Below, piece by piece: positions 19,661 through 26,991 of a DNA stretch of 64,000 nt (positions within the stretch are counted from its first letter, which is position 1; every line of letters starts with the position of its first letter). The notes beneath the pieces were generated by a model. That model was not told the DNA's origin, did no database searches, and was given only the letters and a program-made list of their open reading frames with translations. The DNA is taken from positions 1-64,000 of the forward strand of contig CAIJOB010000007.1 of assembly GCA_903822175.1 (NCBI GenBank), read 5' to 3'. Both the position numbers and the translations under genes were made by a program. Origin of the DNA: an uncultured Alphaproteobacteria bacterium (lineage in GTDB: Bacteria; Pseudomonadota; Alphaproteobacteria; Caulobacterales; Caulobacteraceae).

Positions 19661-19700
19661 CGGGGTAACATGGGATGAATTGGGAGTAAATGACTCCAAT
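19661..19700 (-). promoter_or_regulatory. dcw promoter region with MraZ boxes and a GANTC site
   Basis: Read on the plus strand, CGGGG (19661), TGGGA (19671) and TGGGA (19681) recur at exact 10-base spacing with 5-base spacers. This matches the TGGGN-N5 repeats reported for the E. coli MraZ operator. A GACTC (GANTC, the CcrM methylation sequence) follows at 19692-19696. The site lies between rnpB and mraZ, where the dcw promoter must be. I could not assign -35 and -10 boxes with confidence. Confidence 0.65.
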
Positions 19701-19849
19701 TGACCTTTTGTTAGAGAAACCAAGGTGTCGCAGCCAAGTATGGTTAACCGGATATTGTTATCAACAGAACATACAGCGAACTTTGGCCACACCTGTTAAC
19801 GAACTCAGCCGTGGGCGCGGTGTGGGTGTCATTCCGTCCCAAAACCCAA
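19701..19849. other. AT-richer gap upstream of the dcw promoter
   Basis: With the MraZ boxes and the following repeat, this completes the 466-base stretch without a protein gene between mraZ and rnpB. It is noticeably richer in A and T than its surroundings and has scattered GTTAAC sequences, but no full TTAA-N7-TTAA CtrA box. I see no reading frame or RNA here. Confidence 0.4.
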
Positions 19850-20008
19850 AGTTCCTCCCCCGCACGCGGGGGAGGTAGATCGCGCTGAAGGCGCGAGACG
19901 GAGGGGGCAGGTGTGGATTCGAACGAAGGCAGAGGGCAGCCATCACTTGCCCCCTCCGTCTCGCCGCGGCGCAGCGAGCTACCTCCCCCGCTTCGCGAGG
20001 GAGGAACT
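19850..20008. repeat. Fold-back palindromic element, copy 2 (next to rnpB)
   Basis: The 159-base element has the same perfect 9-bp ends as the copy at 10425-10569 (AGTTCCTCC and GGAGGAACT). It has internal pairs CTCCCCCGC/GCGGGGGAG, GCGAGACGGAGGGGGC/GCCCCCTCCGTCTCGC and AGGTAG/CTACCT, so nearly the whole element can fold on itself. It ends 11 bases beyond the rnpB 3' end, where it could serve as a transcription stop for rnpB. Confidence 0.75.
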
Positions 20009-20019
20009 GTGGAGGAAAT

Positions 20020-20411
20020 GGACCAGACGGCCTGTAAGCCGGGTTCTGTGCCGCCCAGGCCGAAACCTGGACATTGGCGATCATTCCTCTGGACCGCCCC
20101 TCGCGGGACGGTTCTCGCGACCTACCCGGACCGCTCAGGCCTACGACAGCCCTACCCCCATTGCTGAAGGCGCACGGTCCCTATTCGGTCTTGCTCCTGG
20201 CGGGGCTTGCCATGCCGTCCCTGTTACCAGGCACGCGGTGGGCTCTTACCCCACCCTTTCACCCTTACCGCTCCGGAGAGCGGAGGTTTGCTTTCTGTGG
20301 CGCTATCCCTGGGGTCGCCCCCGGCGGGCGTTACCCGCCGCCATGTCGTCGTGGAGCCCGGACTTTCCTCGACCCTCTTGCGAGAGCCGCGACCGCCCAG
20401 CCGTCTGGTCC
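20020..20411 (-). ncRNA. rnpB: RNase P RNA component, class A
   Basis: This is the catalytic RNA of RNase P, which trims the 5' leader from pre-tRNAs. The minus strand has the conserved 5' block with GAGGAAAGTCCGGGCTCC and the 3' block AGAACCCGGCTTACAGGCC. The ends were set at the P1 helix: GGACCAGACGGC at the 5' end pairs perfectly over 12 bases with GCCGTCTGGTCC at the 3' end. The length of about 392 bases is normal for alphaproteobacteria. It is transcribed toward the dcw cluster. Confidence 0.95.
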
Positions 20412-20453
20412 GCGCGGAACCTGAGGGTTCAAGCCCGCGAGGTCAAGCAAAGG

Positions 20454-20489
20454 GCCGGGCCGCCTCCTGGGGGGAAGAGACGGCCCGGC
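20454..20489 (-). terminator. Hairpin between the small periplasmic gene and rnpB
   Basis: A perfect 9-bp stem (GCCGGGCCG with CGGCCCGGC) has an 18-base loop and is followed on the minus strand by CCTTTGCTTG. It lies about 35 bases after the stop of the gene at 20524 and upstream of rnpB. It could end that transcript. The T-run is weak, so factor-independent termination is only likely. Confidence 0.5.
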
Positions 20490-20523
20490 GGTTACGTCAA
20501 CGCTGTCAGAGGGGCTTGGCGGC

Positions 20524-20820
20524 CTAGCTCTGGTGGTGACGCAGGCGCATTTCCTGGCGGTGCAGGCGGTGGGCCTGGACGCGGGTCAGGTGGCCGCCGT
20601 GCATCCGCGCGTGGCGGGCGATGTGGCGGTCGACGACGCGCATGCGGTGCGCCTGCTTCGCGCTGATCTCGCCGCGGCGCTCTTCGCTGCGGATCTGTTC
20701 GCGGTGGGTGGCGATCTCGGCGCGCGCCGGCGGGGCGAGCGGTTGAGCAGCGGCCGCGCCGGCGGCGCCAAGCGCGGTCGCGCCGAGGATCAGGGCGATG
20801 GCGGTGGTCTTGAAGGTCAT
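20524..20820 (-). CDS. Small basic periplasmic protein, unknown function
   Basis: The product is 98 residues: a signal peptide (residues 1-24, ending AAAAQ) and a mature part very rich in Arg, His and Gln, with repeated RxHR patterns (HRMRVVDRHIARHARMHGG). The start ATG at 20820 has AAGGAAC ten bases upstream; a longer in-frame start would bury the signal peptide. I do not recognise the family. The helix-rich, charged composition resembles small periplasmic chaperone- or metal-responsive proteins of the Spy/CpxP kind, but no LTxxQ motif is present. Confidence 0.72.
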   Translation of the reverse strand: MTFKTTAIALILGATALGAAGAAAAQPLAPPARAEIATHREQIRSEERRGEISAKQAHRMRVVDRHIARHARMHGGHLTRVQAHRLHRQEMRLRHHQS

Positions 20821-20939
20821 GTCGCAGTTCCTTTTGATCAGGTTCCGCTTGCGCGGCGGGCCGAAGCCGTCGCCAAGCCCGCACAAGATGCGGCCCGGCG
20901 GCTGAACCCGATCTGAGGACTAGGAATTTGCGCCGTTCA

Positions 20940-21554
20940 TCAACGTGGCGGGATTGCGGCGCGCATCAGAGGGACGATGGGCGCGTCGCCGAGCGCCGCG
21001 ATCACGCCTTCCCGGTCCGCGTCGGTCTTGTTCTGCGACAGCTTCCACGTGCCCTCGAACCGTTCCACCGTCAGTCGGCCGCCGAGGATCGACCGCAGCA
21101 GGCGCTCGAATTTGCCGGGCGCCATCTTGGCTCGCAACCACGGCGGCTTGGGCAAGAGCCGCGCCTCCTCCTGGGCGGTGAGGTCATCGACCTGGGCGAT
21201 CAGACCGGCGTCGTCCAGGGCGGTCACCGGCCCCTCCACCTCGGCAGTCACATAGTTCCAGCTCGGGACCGAGCCCTTGTCCTCATACCAATCGGGGCTG
21301 ACGTAGGCATCGGGCCCCAGGCTCACGGCCACCGCCCGGAAGCCGCCGGCGATGAAGGGCGCCAGCGAGTTGCCGCGCGAGAGATGGAAGTCGAGCGCCA
21401 GGCCCCCGGGCTCGAGTCGCCGCAGGATCGCTGGCGCGTGAGCCACCCGCGGGCGGCCGTCCGGCGCGGCGGTCAGGGTGACGAACGGATGGCGGGCGAG
21501 GTGGGCGATCAGCCGTGCCTCGTCGGTCTCCAGGAAGGCGGGCGCGGGATGCAT
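20940..21554 (-). CDS. paiB: FMN-binding negative transcriptional regulator, PaiB family
   Basis: The 204-residue protein matches the PaiB/FMN-binding split-barrel family. Motifs include HPFVTLTAAPDGRPRVAHAP near the start, HLSRGNSLAPF, YVSPDWYEDKGSVPSWNY in the middle, and the C-terminal KLSQNKTDADREGV. Members were named for repressing sporulation and protease genes in Bacillus, but most probably bind FMN and act as small oxidoreductases; the role here is unknown. Its ATG shares one base with the amidase stop, making it the third gene of an EamA-amidase-PaiB operon. Confidence 0.85.
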   Translation of the reverse strand: MHPAPAFLETDEARLIAHLARHPFVTLTAAPDGRPRVAHAPAILRRLEPGGLALDFHLSRGNSLAPFIAGGFRAVAVSLGPDAYVSPDWYEDKGSVPSWNYVTAEVEGPVTALDDAGLIAQVDDLTAQEEARLLPKPPWLRAKMAPGKFERLLRSILGGRLTVERFEGTWKLSQNKTDADREGVIAALGDAPIVPLMRAAIPPR

Positions 21555-22279
21555 CAGCCGGCAAGCCTCAAGAGCGCGATCAGGCGGGCGCGGGTTTCGC
21601 CATCAGCGATCCCGTCGACCTTCTCCTGGCGCCAATGCCGCTGGAAGGCGGTGACCACCTGCTCTGTCGCTTCATCGAACTTGCCCGATGGCGGCAGGTC
21701 GTAGCCGAGCCGCGTGAAGCCCGCCTGCAGGGCGAAGACCCCCACGTCCTCCGCGCCCAGCGCCAGCGGCAGGCCGGGCGCGGCGGGCGCCTCGACCCAC
21801 AGGCCGTGGCCGGCTTCGGCAAGACGCTTCCAGGGGAACAGCTCGCCCGGATCGTCCTTGCGAGCCGGCGCCACGTCGGAATGGCCGACGATGCGGTCGT
21901 CGGGGATCTGCCAACGGCTGCGGATATCAGCGACGAGGGAGATGACCGCGGCGATCTGGGCGTCCGGGAACGGCCGGTAGCCGAACTCGTGGCCGGGATT
22001 GACGATCTCCACGCCGATCGAGACGCCGTTGATGTTGCGCTCGCCCTTCCAGTAGCTGACGCCCGCGTGCCAGGCGCGCCGCTCCTCGGGCACCAGGCGG
22101 AAGATGCGCCCGTCTTCCTCGACCATGTAGTGGCTGCTGACCCGTGGCGCGTTGGGGTCGCGCAGGCGCTCAAGCGCTTCGGGGCCCGTCTTCATGCCGG
22201 TGTAGTGCAGCACCAGGATGTCCGGCACGCCGACGCGGGCGTCGAAGTTCGGGCTGGGCGCGTCGATAAACTCGATCAT
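21554..22279 (-). CDS. N-acetylmuramoyl-L-alanine amidase (AmpD/AmiD-like) with PG-binding domain
   Basis: This zinc amidase cleaves the MurNAc-L-Ala bond. The 241-residue protein has an Amidase_2 domain with zinc ligands in VLHYTG (His25), WHAG and GHSDVAPARKDDPG, and a C-terminal peptidoglycan-binding-type helical domain (about 170-241). There is no signal peptide or lipobox, so it probably recycles muropeptides in the cytoplasm like AmpD; the PG-binding domain is more usual in AmiD. It overlaps the EamA gene by ATGA. Confidence 0.88.
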   Translation of the reverse strand: MIEFIDAPSPNFDARVGVPDILVLHYTGMKTGPEALERLRDPNAPRVSSHYMVEEDGRIFRLVPEERRAWHAGVSYWKGERNINGVSIGVEIVNPGHEFGYRPFPDAQIAAVISLVADIRSRWQIPDDRIVGHSDVAPARKDDPGELFPWKRLAEAGHGLWVEAPAAPGLPLALGAEDVGVFALQAGFTRLGYDLPPSGKFDEATEQVVTAFQRHWRQEKVDGIADGETRARLIALLRLAG

Positions 22280-23169
22280 TGGGCGCGGTTCCGGATAGCG
22301 AGCAGCAGCGGCATGACGTGGTTCCTTCGGACCGCGATGATCAGGACGCCAGAGAGCGCCAACAGTGTGCCCGCCGCCATCCGCAGGCCGAACGGATCGT
22401 GGAAGATCGCGACGCCCAGGGCAATCGTCGCGAGCGGCGTCATCAGGGTCAGCGGCGAGATCAGGTTCGCCTCATAGCGTCCGATCAGGAAGTAATAGCC
22501 GGTGTGCGCGCCCACCGAGACCACCAGACCCGAATAGAGCACGGCGGCCACGAACGGCCAGCCGGCGGTCAGCGCCTGCTGCACCTGCCCGGGCTCCAGC
22601 CAGGCCGAGAGTACGGCCAAGGGGAAGAACGAGGCGAAGCCGACCCAGGCCTGGAACTGCAGGGGTTTCACGCCCTCGATCTGCTTCATCATCACCGCAC
22701 CCAGGGCGCCGGCGAAGGCGGAAGCGACCACGTAGAGCAGACCTGGCGACAGGGCGAAGCCGCGCGGGTCGTACATCACCGCCAGGCAGCCGGCGAAAGT
22801 GAGCGTGATGCCCAGCGCGCGCCGCCAGCGGATCTGCTCCCCCAGCATCAGCATCGACAGGAGGGTGGTGATCGGAACCCCGATCTGGCCGATCACCGCC
22901 GTGGCCGACGGCGTCGAGGTCTTCAACCCCAGGAACAGCAGGGCAAAATTGCCGCCGCCCATCAGCGATGCGACCACCAAGAGCCGCCAGCGCGGCCGGG
23001 GCATCGGCAAAAGCCACGGCAGCGTCGCCGCCGCCACGATCCCGAACCGCACGGCGGCATAGAACAGCGGCGGCAGGCCCAGGTGGCTCACCACATACTT
23101 CGAAACGATGTTGTTCGAGGCCCAGACCAGACAAACCAGCGTGAGCAGCCCGAAGTCGCGCAGGGACAT
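22276..23169 (-). CDS. EamA-family (drug/metabolite) membrane transporter
   Basis: The 297-residue protein has ten hydrophobic segments in two EamA repeats; the first starts LVCLVWASNNIVSKYVV. This is the layout of DMT-superfamily exporters of metabolites or amino acids. The substrate cannot be told from sequence. It is the first gene of a three-gene operon with the amidase and paiB. The link with a muropeptide amidase suggests, without proving, a cell-wall fragment substrate. Confidence 0.85.
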   Translation of the reverse strand: MSLRDFGLLTLVCLVWASNNIVSKYVVSHLGLPPLFYAAVRFGIVAAATLPWLLPMPRPRWRLLVVASLMGGGNFALLFLGLKTSTPSATAVIGQIGVPITTLLSMLMLGEQIRWRRALGITLTFAGCLAVMYDPRGFALSPGLLYVVASAFAGALGAVMMKQIEGVKPLQFQAWVGFASFFPLAVLSAWLEPGQVQQALTAGWPFVAAVLYSGLVVSVGAHTGYYFLIGRYEANLISPLTLMTPLATIALGVAIFHDPFGLRMAAGTLLALSGVLIIAVRRNHVMPLLLAIRNRAQ

Positions 23170-23412
23170 GAAACCTGCCCATAAGCTGCGTCGGGCGCCC
23201 GGTCACCTTCCCGGACGGACCCCGCCGAACGCGACAGGACTGCGTCAATCCCTGCCCGCCCAGCCCTGATTTCCGTCAGGAATGTTTCCAAGATTACGAA
23301 ATCAGTTGTTCGATCAGTATTCGAGCAATCTCGCGGATACACTACAATAACCGGCCATTATTATTTTGATCCAATAATATCTCCGGGGGTTGTCAAATTA
23401 CGGAGCTTTCAA
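23170..23412. promoter_or_regulatory. AT-rich divergent promoter region
   Basis: About 240 bases separate the EamA start (minus) from the His-rich small gene (plus). The half nearest the plus gene is strikingly AT-rich for this genome, with TTATT-N7-AATAA forming a short inverted repeat near 23360. Divergent promoters are expected. I could not define boxes with confidence. Confidence 0.4.
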
Positions 23413-23661
23413 ATGTCAGTGTCATCCATCTCCAGCACTACGCCGCCGCTGCCGCCCACGCCGCCGGCCCAGGATCCCAGCACCGGCGGGACCGGCAAGG
23501 CGCACCATCACCACCATCACGGCGGCCCGAAGCCGACCGGAGCGCAGTCCGGTTCGAGCTCGGCGAGCAGTTCGTCCACCGACAGCACGACCACGACCGA
23601 CACCACCGCGACCGCGGTCGCGACCTCGTCCAGTAGCAACCTGCTCGACGTCACCGCCTGA
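23413..23661 (+). CDS. Small Ser/Thr-rich protein with a native hexahistidine run
   Basis: This is an 82-residue, low-complexity protein: a Pro/Thr-rich start, a His6 tract at about residues 36-41 flanked by Gly and Lys, then a long Ser/Thr/Asp stretch ending NLLDVTA. There is no signal peptide or membrane segment. The ATG follows a modest ACGGAG sequence and an AT-rich leader, and a strong hairpin lies just after the stop, which supports a real transcript. Function is unknown; the His run could bind metal. It is probably disordered. Confidence 0.6.
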   Translation: MSVSSISSTTPPLPPTPPAQDPSTGGTGKAHHHHHHGGPKPTGAQSGSSSASSSSTDSTTTTDTTATAVATSSSSNLLDVTA

Positions 23662-23670
23662 TCAGCCAAC

Positions 23671-23696
23671 GGCCGCCGCGGACCAGCGCGGCGGCC
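23671..23696. terminator. Hairpin between convergent genes
   Basis: A perfect 10-bp stem (GGCCGCCGCG with CGCGGCGGCC) encloses a 6-base loop. It sits in the 37-base gap between the His-rich small gene and the converging esterase gene, so it could stop transcription from both sides. There is no T-run. Confidence 0.55.
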
Positions 23697-23698
23697 GA

Positions 23699-24781
23699 CT
23701 AACTCTGCGCGGTCTCGTCCAGCCAGCTCAGGATCTGCGGATTGAGTTCGCGCGGGTAGGTATGGCTGAGATCGGGAACCTCGATGTAGGTGACCCGGGC
23801 TCCCGCCGCCGCCAGCGCTTGCTCAGCGCCGCGCGCCATCTCCACCGGAAACATCCAGTCGAGCGCGCCGTGGGCGATGTGGATCGGCAAGCCCTGCAGC
23901 CGGTCGGGATCGGCCATCTGGGCCAGCATGGGATGGAAGGCCGCGGCCACCGGCGCCAGGTGGGTGAAGGGCGAGCCCGGCTCCAGGCCACTGACATAGC
24001 TGAAGGTGCCACCGTCGCTCATGCCGGTGAGCAGCAGGCGCGTGGGATCGACGTTCCAGCGCCCGCGCACCGCGTCCACGATCCTCGCCAGGTTCGGCGT
24101 ATCGGGGTCCGCATCGGTCAGCGCCCAGGTCTGGCCGATGGCGGTGGGCGCGGCCAGGATCGCACCATAGCTGCGGGCGTCGCGCAGCCAGCTCCACAGG
24201 AACGAACGCCCGCTCCCTGCGCCGCCATGCAGGGCGACGACCAGCGGGCATGGGCGATCCGGGGAATAGGTCTCCGGCACATAGAGCGACACGCCGCCGC
24301 GCGCGCCGGGCTCGCCGATGTGCATCACGCCGGTATCGTCGCGCTCGGGTGCGTCCGCCAGCCGCGCGACCAGGGCGGCGTCGCTGCGCAGGTTGGGCGA
24401 CAGGAAGAAGCGGCTGACTGGCGGCAGGCCCGCGGCGAACGGATAGAGCGCCTCCTGCGCCCGGGGCAGGCCGCGCAGCGCGCGGAAGATCGCGCCCATG
24501 TCTCCGCCGATGGCGTCGGCGGCGCGCAGGCCCTCGAACGCTTCCAGCACATGGCCGCAGGCGGCGTCGAGCGCGCCCCGCAGGAAGGTGAGTTCGGCGG
24601 GCCATTCCGAAAGCCCGGCCATGGCGTCGCGCAGCGGCGCCTCCGGTTCGCCGACCGCGGCCAGCACGCCGGAGAGGTCCGGCGGGGTCAGGTAGCGGGC
24701 GATCAGGCCGAGCGCCTCCAGGGCCGAGAGCAGCGGCGGGATGATCGCGGCGAGGTCCTCAGGCGTGCGGTCCTCGCTCAT
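23699..24781 (-). CDS. Alpha/beta hydrolase, PHB-depolymerase-like esterase
   Basis: The 360-residue protein has an N-terminal helical region (about 1-170) of unknown role and a C-terminal alpha/beta hydrolase domain. The hydrolase part shows the oxyanion segment ALHGGAGSG, the nucleophile elbow TGMSDGG and the late HTYPREL histidine, resembling phospholipase/carboxylesterase and PHB-depolymerase-like enzymes. No signal peptide is seen, so it is probably cytoplasmic. It starts four bases after the stop of the DUF3052-like gene and appears co-transcribed with it and the acyl-CoA dehydrogenases. Confidence 0.78.
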   Translation of the reverse strand: MSEDRTPEDLAAIIPPLLSALEALGLIARYLTPPDLSGVLAAVGEPEAPLRDAMAGLSEWPAELTFLRGALDAACGHVLEAFEGLRAADAIGGDMGAIFRALRGLPRAQEALYPFAAGLPPVSRFFLSPNLRSDAALVARLADAPERDDTGVMHIGEPGARGGVSLYVPETYSPDRPCPLVVALHGGAGSGRSFLWSWLRDARSYGAILAAPTAIGQTWALTDADPDTPNLARIVDAVRGRWNVDPTRLLLTGMSDGGTFSYVSGLEPGSPFTHLAPVAAAFHPMLAQMADPDRLQGLPIHIAHGALDWMFPVEMARGAEQALAAAGARVTYIEVPDLSHTYPRELNPQILSWLDETAQS

Positions 24782-24785
24782 GGGC

Positions 24786-25379
24786 CTAAGTCAGGCGCCG
24801 CACGAACCGCAGGGATGTGTGGGTGTCGGAGAAGCTGACCACCTTGTTGTCGACCAGGCCGTGAGCCTTGGCGGCGGCCATCACCTCGACGTCCTTGACG
24901 GTCGCGGCTTTGCCCTTGCGGGAGACGATCCACAGCGCGCCCTTCGGCCCCAGCATCGGGACCAGGGCCTCGACGCGGGCCAGATCCTCGGCGCTGTCGG
25001 CGGCGTAGAACAGCAGGTCGAGGTCCGCGAGCTCGTTCACCGGCGAGGCGCCGCGTTCGGCCAGCTCCGCCGAAAGGGTGTCGTCGGCGACGCCCAGGAT
25101 GGCGGCGCGCATGCCGGGCTTCACCCCGATCTTGTCCATGCGGCCCTTGGGATTGAGGATCGCGTCGGCCCAGCTCGCCGCCTGCTTTTCGCCCAGAGTG
25201 AAGCGCGAGCCGTCAGCGGTCACCAGATCCGCGCCCTCGGCCCGGACGCCTTTCAGCGTCTCGCCCTCGAAGACCCGGCGCTGGGCGCCCCGGAACAGCA
25301 GCTTCGGCGGCTCGTACTGCAGCCGGCCTTCGTCAGCCCCGTCCGCGAAGACCGCGGCGACGGTGGCGTCCTTACCCAC
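24786..25379 (-). CDS. DUF3052-like protein
   Basis: The 197-residue protein has the layout of DUF3052-type proteins: a central KIGVKPGMRAAILGV segment, a Rossmann-like LDLLFYAADS strand, and the C-terminal LVDNKVVSFSDTHTSLRFV close to the family's VDxKVxxxxETWSGLRFV. The biochemical role is unknown. The start is a GTG at 25379 that shares one base with the acyl-CoA dehydrogenase stop (TAGTG), so it belongs to the same operon. Confidence 0.72.
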   Translation of the reverse strand: MGKDATVAAVFADGADEGRLQYEPPKLLFRGAQRRVFEGETLKGVRAEGADLVTADGSRFTLGEKQAASWADAILNPKGRMDKIGVKPGMRAAILGVADDTLSAELAERGASPVNELADLDLLFYAADSAEDLARVEALVPMLGPKGALWIVSRKGKAATVKDVEVMAAAKAHGLVDNKVVSFSDTHTSLRFVRRLT

Positions 25380-26521
25380 TACGCCGCCTGCCCCAGGCTC
25401 AGGAACTCGTAACGGGCCAGGAAGTGGTCGGTCGAACCGAAGGCGCTCTCGATCATGGTGGCGCGCTTGAAGTAGTGGCCGATGGCCATTTCGTCGGTCA
25501 TGCCCATGCCGCCGTGCAGCTGGATGGCGTTCTGGCCGACGAAGCGGCAGGCCTTGCCGATCTGCACCTTGGCCGCCGCCGCCGACTTCGAACGCTGCTT
25601 GTCGTCGGAGAGCTTGATGGTGGCCATGTAGGTCATGGAGACCGCCTGCTCGACCTGGATGAACATGTCGACCATGCGGTGCTGCAGCACCTGGAAGGCG
25701 GAGATCGGCTGGCCGAACTGCTTGCGCTGCTTGGTGTATTCGAGCGTGCCTTCGTGCAGCTTGGCGAGCACGCCGCAGGCCTCGCCGCAGGTCGCGACCA
25801 CGGCCTCATCCACGACCTTCTCGATCAGCGGCATGGCCTGGCCCTCAGGACCGACCAGGGCGTCGGCCCCCAGCTTCACGTTCTCGAAGATGACCTCGGA
25901 GGCGCGGAAGCCGTCGACCGTCGGATAGTCGCGGGTCGAGACGCCGGCCGCGCCCTTCTCCACGATGAAGACGCTGACGCCGTCCTGGTCGCGCTGGCCG
26001 CCGCCGGTCCGCGCGGTGACGATGAAGTGGCTGGCGTAGGGGCCGCCGATCACCACGGCCTTGGCGCCGTTCAGCACCCAGCCCGACCCGTCCTTCTTCG
26101 CCGTCGTCTTGAGGTCGGCGAGGTTGTAGCGACCCTGCGGCTCGGCATAGGCGAAGGCGAAGATCGTCTCGCCGGCGATGATCTGGCCGATCAGCGCCTC
26201 GGCGCCGGCGTAACCCGAGTGCTTCAGGAAGCCGCCGCCGATCACCACCGTGCCGAGGTAGGGCTCGACGACCAGCGCGCGCCCCATCTCCTGCATGACG
26301 ATCATGTTCTCGATCGGACCGCCGCCCAGGCCGCCCAGCTCTTCCGAGAACGGCGCGCCCAGAATGCCCAGCTCTTCGGCGAAGGCCTTCCAGACCGCGG
26401 GGCTCCAGCCCGGCTCCTTGGCCAGCAACGCGTGCCGCTGATCGAAGGAATAGTGGTCCGCCAGATAGCTGGCGACCGTGTCGCGCAACATCGATTGTTC
26501 GTCGGTGAAGGAGAAGTCCAT
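25379..26521 (-). CDS. Acyl-CoA dehydrogenase family protein (1)
   Basis: This is a 380-residue flavoprotein of the acyl-CoA dehydrogenase fold, which puts a double bond at C2-C3 of acyl-CoA thioesters. The N-terminus MDFSFTDEQSMLRDTVASYL and the C-terminal NAIQLHGGMGMTDEMAIGHY are family hallmarks. Paired dehydrogenases of this type often form heteromers acting on sterol or branched acyl-CoAs; the partner is probably the gene at 26992-28194. The two are now separated by a DUF559 unit. The substrate is unknown. Confidence 0.9.
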   Translation of the reverse strand: MDFSFTDEQSMLRDTVASYLADHYSFDQRHALLAKEPGWSPAVWKAFAEELGILGAPFSEELGGLGGGPIENMIVMQEMGRALVVEPYLGTVVIGGGFLKHSGYAGAEALIGQIIAGETIFAFAYAEPQGRYNLADLKTTAKKDGSGWVLNGAKAVVIGGPYASHFIVTARTGGGQRDQDGVSVFIVEKGAAGVSTRDYPTVDGFRASEVIFENVKLGADALVGPEGQAMPLIEKVVDEAVVATCGEACGVLAKLHEGTLEYTKQRKQFGQPISAFQVLQHRMVDMFIQVEQAVSMTYMATIKLSDDKQRSKSAAAAKVQIGKACRFVGQNAIQLHGGMGMTDEMAIGHYFKRATMIESAFGSTDHFLARYEFLSLGQAA

Positions 26522-26531
26522 CTAGGCAGAC

Positions 26532-26945
26532 CTATTCATGTTCCCCTCCCCCTTGCGGGGAGGGGTTAGGGGTGGGGGTGTCGGCGCCAACCGAAGCGAG
26601 GATCATCTGAACCACGCCGGAGGTGTCCGACACCGCTGGTTCGTTAGGGAACCGCATAACCCGGTACCCTCGACCTGTCAGCCAGAGGTCGCGCTCGGCA
26701 TCGCGTGCAGCCACCTCGGGCAAATTGTGTACGCCGCCATCGAGCTCGACGATCAGCCGATGCGCGTGGCAGACGAAATCGACGATGTAAGGCCCGAAAG
26801 GCGCTTGTCGCCGAAAGTGTAGATCGGTGCTCCGCAGTAACCTCCAGAGCCGTTTCTCTGCGTAGGTCGGTTCGCGCCGCATCCGCTTCGCGCTAGCTTC
26901 GGCGCGGTCGGACTTATGGATCGCTCCTGGTGTTCGTTCTGGCAC
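26532..26945 (-). CDS. DUF559 endonuclease-domain protein
   Basis: The 137-residue protein matches DUF559, a compact PD-(D/E)XK nuclease-like family related to Vsr. Features are AKRMRREPTYAEKRLWRLLR, FRRQAPFGPYIVDFVCH, LIVELDGGVH and YRVMRFPN. The acidic residues in YIVDF and VELDGG, with the Gln in FRRQ, make a plausible active site. The GTG at 26945 lies inside the right inverted repeat, and the C-terminal PTPNPSPQGGG is encoded by the left one. An ATG at 26882 is an alternative start. The gene interrupts an acyl-CoA dehydrogenase pair. Confidence 0.82.
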   Translation of the reverse strand: MPERTPGAIHKSDRAEASAKRMRREPTYAEKRLWRLLRSTDLHFRRQAPFGPYIVDFVCHAHRLIVELDGGVHNLPEVAARDAERDLWLTGRGYRVMRFPNEPAVSDTSGVVQMILASVGADTPTPNPSPQGGGEHE

Positions 26946-26980
26946 CCCCACCCCCAACCCCTCCCCGCAAGGGGGAGGGG
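26543..26980. mobile_element. DUF559 unit bounded by 38-bp inverted repeats
   Basis: The left end (26543-26580) and right end (26943-26980) are inverted copies that match at 37 of 38 bases. Each is itself a hairpin (CCCCTCC...GGAGGGG). They enclose only the DUF559 gene, giving a 438-base unit fitted between neighbouring genes with about 10-20 bases to spare on each side. I found no clear target-site duplication. The layout suggests a nuclease gene that moves or is mobilised with palindromic ends. Confidence 0.65.
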
Positions 26981-26991
26981 AGCTTTCGGCG

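Noticed and set aside
19758..19766. TTATCAACA as a DnaA box or origin signal
   Set aside because: Single imperfect match with no cluster of boxes or origin-linked genes.
19741..19806. GTTAAC sequences as CtrA boxes
   Set aside because: None fits TTAA-N7-TTAA at both halves.
23503..23532. His6 run as vector contamination
   Set aside because: The flanking sequence and codon bias are continuous with the chromosome, and no other vector features are present.
26521..26991. Target-site duplication around the DUF559 unit
   Set aside because: Flanks on the two sides show no convincing direct repeat.
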